From Pseudomonadota bacterium (GTDB lineage Bacteria; Pseudomonadota; Alphaproteobacteria; Azospirillales; Azospirillaceae): a stretch of DNA of 5,951 bases. The notes under the pieces were generated by a model. The model ran no database searches. It worked only from the letters and a program-made list of their open reading frames with translations, and was not told where the DNA came from. Below are positions 4,889 through 5,951 of this stretch, piece by piece. The number at the start of each line of letters is the position of its first letter. Position 1 is the first letter of the stretch. Made by a program: the position numbers and the translations under genes. The stretch is from NCBI GenBank assembly GCA_023413605.1, contig JAEZPL010000103.1, positions 1 to 5,951 on the forward strand, in the 5' to 3' direction.

Positions 4889-5696
4889 AGGTGGCGACAT
4901 CGCTCTCCGCCAGCGGCTTCGCCAGCAGGTAGCCCTGGATGCGGTCGCAGCGGTAGGCGCGCAGGAACAGCCGCTGCTCGTTGGTTTCCACCCCCTCCGC
5001 GATCACCTGCATGTCCAGCGCGTGGGCCAGATCGATGATGGCGCGCACGATGGCCGCCGCGTCGCGGTCGTCCACCATGGCCTGGGTGAAGTGCTTGTCG
5101 ATCTTCAGCGCCTCCACCGGCACGCGGCGCAGCAGGGCCAGCGAGGAATAGCCCGTCCCGAAGTCGTCCAGCACCAGCCGCACCCCGGCGCCGCGCAGCT
5201 GCATCAGCACCTCACGCGAGGAGTCCGAGTGCTCGAACAGGGCGGTTTCGGTCAGCTCCAGCTTCAGGTTCGCGGCGGGCAGGCCGGTTTCCGCCAGGAT
5301 TCCCAGAACCATGCGCGCCAGCCCAGGATCATCGAGCTGGCGGGCCGACAGGTTCACGGCGACCGGCAGGTCGGCGATGCCTTCCCGCATCCAGCGGGCG
5401 GCGGTTTCGCAGGCCCGGCGCAGAACCCATTCGCCGAGCACGTGAATGGCGTCGCTGGTTTCCGCCATGGGGATGAAGACGTCGGGCGGGATGACGGTGC
5501 CGTCGTCCAGACGCCAGCGGGACAGCGCCTCGAACCCGGTCAGGCGGCCGCTGAGGACATCGGCCTGCGGCTGGTAGGCCAGCCTCAATTCGTTCCGGTT
5601 GATGGCTTCGCGGATGCGATCGGAGAAGGTCGCAGGCGCTCCGGTCGGCTCCAACGGCCCGATCGGGCCCGGATCGGTGATCGCATTCTGGTTCAC
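4851..5696 (-). CDS. EAL-domain cyclic-di-GMP phosphodiesterase
   Basis: The 281-residue product is almost entirely one EAL domain (about 24-275) after a short Pro-rich N-terminus. It should hydrolyse c-di-GMP to pGpG and so favour motility over biofilm. All expected metal and catalytic residues are present at canonical spacing: Glu56 of the EAL motif, Asn115 (VNLSARQL), Glu147 (ELTE), Asp177-Asp178 in DDFGTGYSS, Lys198 (LKID), Glu234 (AEGVET) and Gln254 (QGY). An active enzyme is therefore likely. No GGDEF, PAS or membrane segment is seen, so the protein appears cytosolic and its input signal is unclear. GTG 5696 is preferred to the in-frame ATG at 5729, because GGAGGGGG (5711-5704) sits 7 nt before it and the ATG has no ribosome binding site. 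Its 3' end overlaps the NUDIX gene by 38 bp. Confidence 0.92.
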   Translation of the reverse strand: MNQNAITDPGPIGPLEPTGAPATFSDRIREAINRNELRLAYQPQADVLSGRLTGFEALSRWRLDDGTVIPPDVFIPMAETSDAIHVLGEWVLRRACETAARWMREGIADLPVAVNLSARQLDDPGLARMVLGILAETGLPAANLKLELTETALFEHSDSSREVLMQLRGAGVRLVLDDFGTGYSSLALLRRVPVEALKIDKHFTQAMVDDRDAAAIVRAIIDLAHALDMQVIAEGVETNEQRLFLRAYRCDRIQGYLLAKPLAESDVATFIQQRAEPPTGG

Positions 5697-5703
5697 CGCC
5701 AAT

Positions 5704-5711
5704 CCCCCTCC
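5704..5711 (-). promoter_or_regulatory. Ribosome binding site that decides the EAL gene start
   Basis: GGAGGGGG on the minus strand ends 7 nt before GTG 5696. It also lies downstream of the alternative ATG at 5729, which has no comparable site, so translation most likely starts at the GTG and the protein is 281 rather than 292 residues. Confidence 0.65.
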
Positions 5712-5728
5712 AATCCACCACCAGGGCA

Positions 5729-5806
5729 TTAACAGCCGAAGCGGGGCTTGTTAACCATATTTCAGGGGTAGTTAAGCGGTTTTTCCTTGGTTACGAAAGG
5801 GTTAAC
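5729..5806. promoter_or_regulatory. TTAA(C) cluster upstream of the EAL gene, possible CtrA-type sites
   Basis: TTAA occurs at 5729, 5751, 5772 and 5802, three of them as TTAAC, in otherwise GC-rich DNA. A near-copy, TTAC, is at 5791. TTAC-N7-TTAAC at 5791-5806 differs by one base from the CtrA consensus TTAA-N7-TTAAC known from alphaproteobacteria. The first three TTAA motifs are 21-22 bp apart, so they lie on the same face of the helix. They sit 33-110 bp before the GTG start, where a regulator would act. I found no convincing -35/-10 pair. Confidence 0.35.
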
Positions 5807-5819
5807 AATCTGTGCTGTG

Positions 5820-5951
5820 GTGATAAGAATGGGGCAGTGGCGGATGGCGCCGGCGTGCGGCGGATCGGCCACGGGGCGGGGCGGCTTGTGGGGGAGAGGC
5901 CGCGGTGGGGGGGGGGGGGGGGGGGGGGGGGGCGGCGCGGCGGCGGGGCCG
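5820..5951. other. G-rich tail with a 26-G homopolymer, probably low-quality sequence
   Basis: From about 5820 the plus strand becomes strongly G-biased, ending with an uninterrupted run of 26 G at 5907-5932 and then GC-only sequence to the window end. No gene is seen. Such runs are typical of poly-G calls or misassembly at a contig end, so this sequence should not be trusted as biology without checking. Confidence 0.6.

Noticed and set aside
4881..5732. 283-codon plus-strand ORF opposite the EAL gene.
   Set aside because: It is a shadow frame. The EAL protein on the minus strand keeps every catalytic residue at correct spacing.

Overview
The window is GC-rich (about 65-72% in the genes) and reads like an alphaproteobacterial chromosome or large replicon. 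The polyhydroxybutyrate gene order, the codon usage and the EAL and LysR protein sequences are most like Azospirillum or a related Rhodospirillales member. That assignment comes from pattern recognition, not from a search.

Layout. Positions 1-30 hold the last nine codons of an acetyl-CoA acetyltransferase (phbA/phaA). A UUCG-capped hairpin follows, then a complete NADPH-type acetoacetyl-CoA reductase (phbB/phaB, 126-848, +). These two enzymes make (R)-3-hydroxybutyryl-CoA for PHB storage. Two intrinsic terminators close the unit (855-881 and 906-942). Positions 849-1450 are a 600-bp stretch without a convincing protein gene. It holds three consecutive palindromes (960-1085), an intrinsic terminator whose U-tract suits the minus strand (1121-1154), and a patch of about 50-53% GC (1201-1380) with several small hairpins. 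That patch could be a structured 3' UTR or a small RNA on the minus strand.

A minus-strand block follows: a LysR-type regulator (4161 to 3226), a 12-TM major facilitator transporter (3125 to 1869), and a 132-residue protein with one membrane anchor and no recognised function (1849 to 1451). The transporter and the anchored protein are 19 bp apart and are probably cotranscribed. A promoter candidate lies between the regulator and the transporter, which suggests that the LysR protein controls the transporter unit. The substrate is unknown.

The 265-bp gap between lysR and a divergent NUDIX hydrolase gene (4427-4888, +) contains a large inverted repeat built from CACAAAG-type units, plus a separate 7-bp dyad that could be an operator. 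The NUDIX gene overlaps by 38 bp, tail to tail, with an EAL-domain cyclic-di-GMP phosphodiesterase gene (5696 to 4851, -). Upstream of the EAL gene is a cluster of TTAA(C) motifs, including one near-match to a CtrA site. The window ends in a G-rich tail with a run of 26 G, which looks like a sequencing or contig-end artefact.

I see no CRISPR array, tRNA, rRNA, complete insertion sequence or recognisable defence cassette. The most interesting unexplained parts are the palindrome and low-GC region at 943-1420, the CACAAAG inverted repeat, and the TTAAC cluster before the EAL gene.
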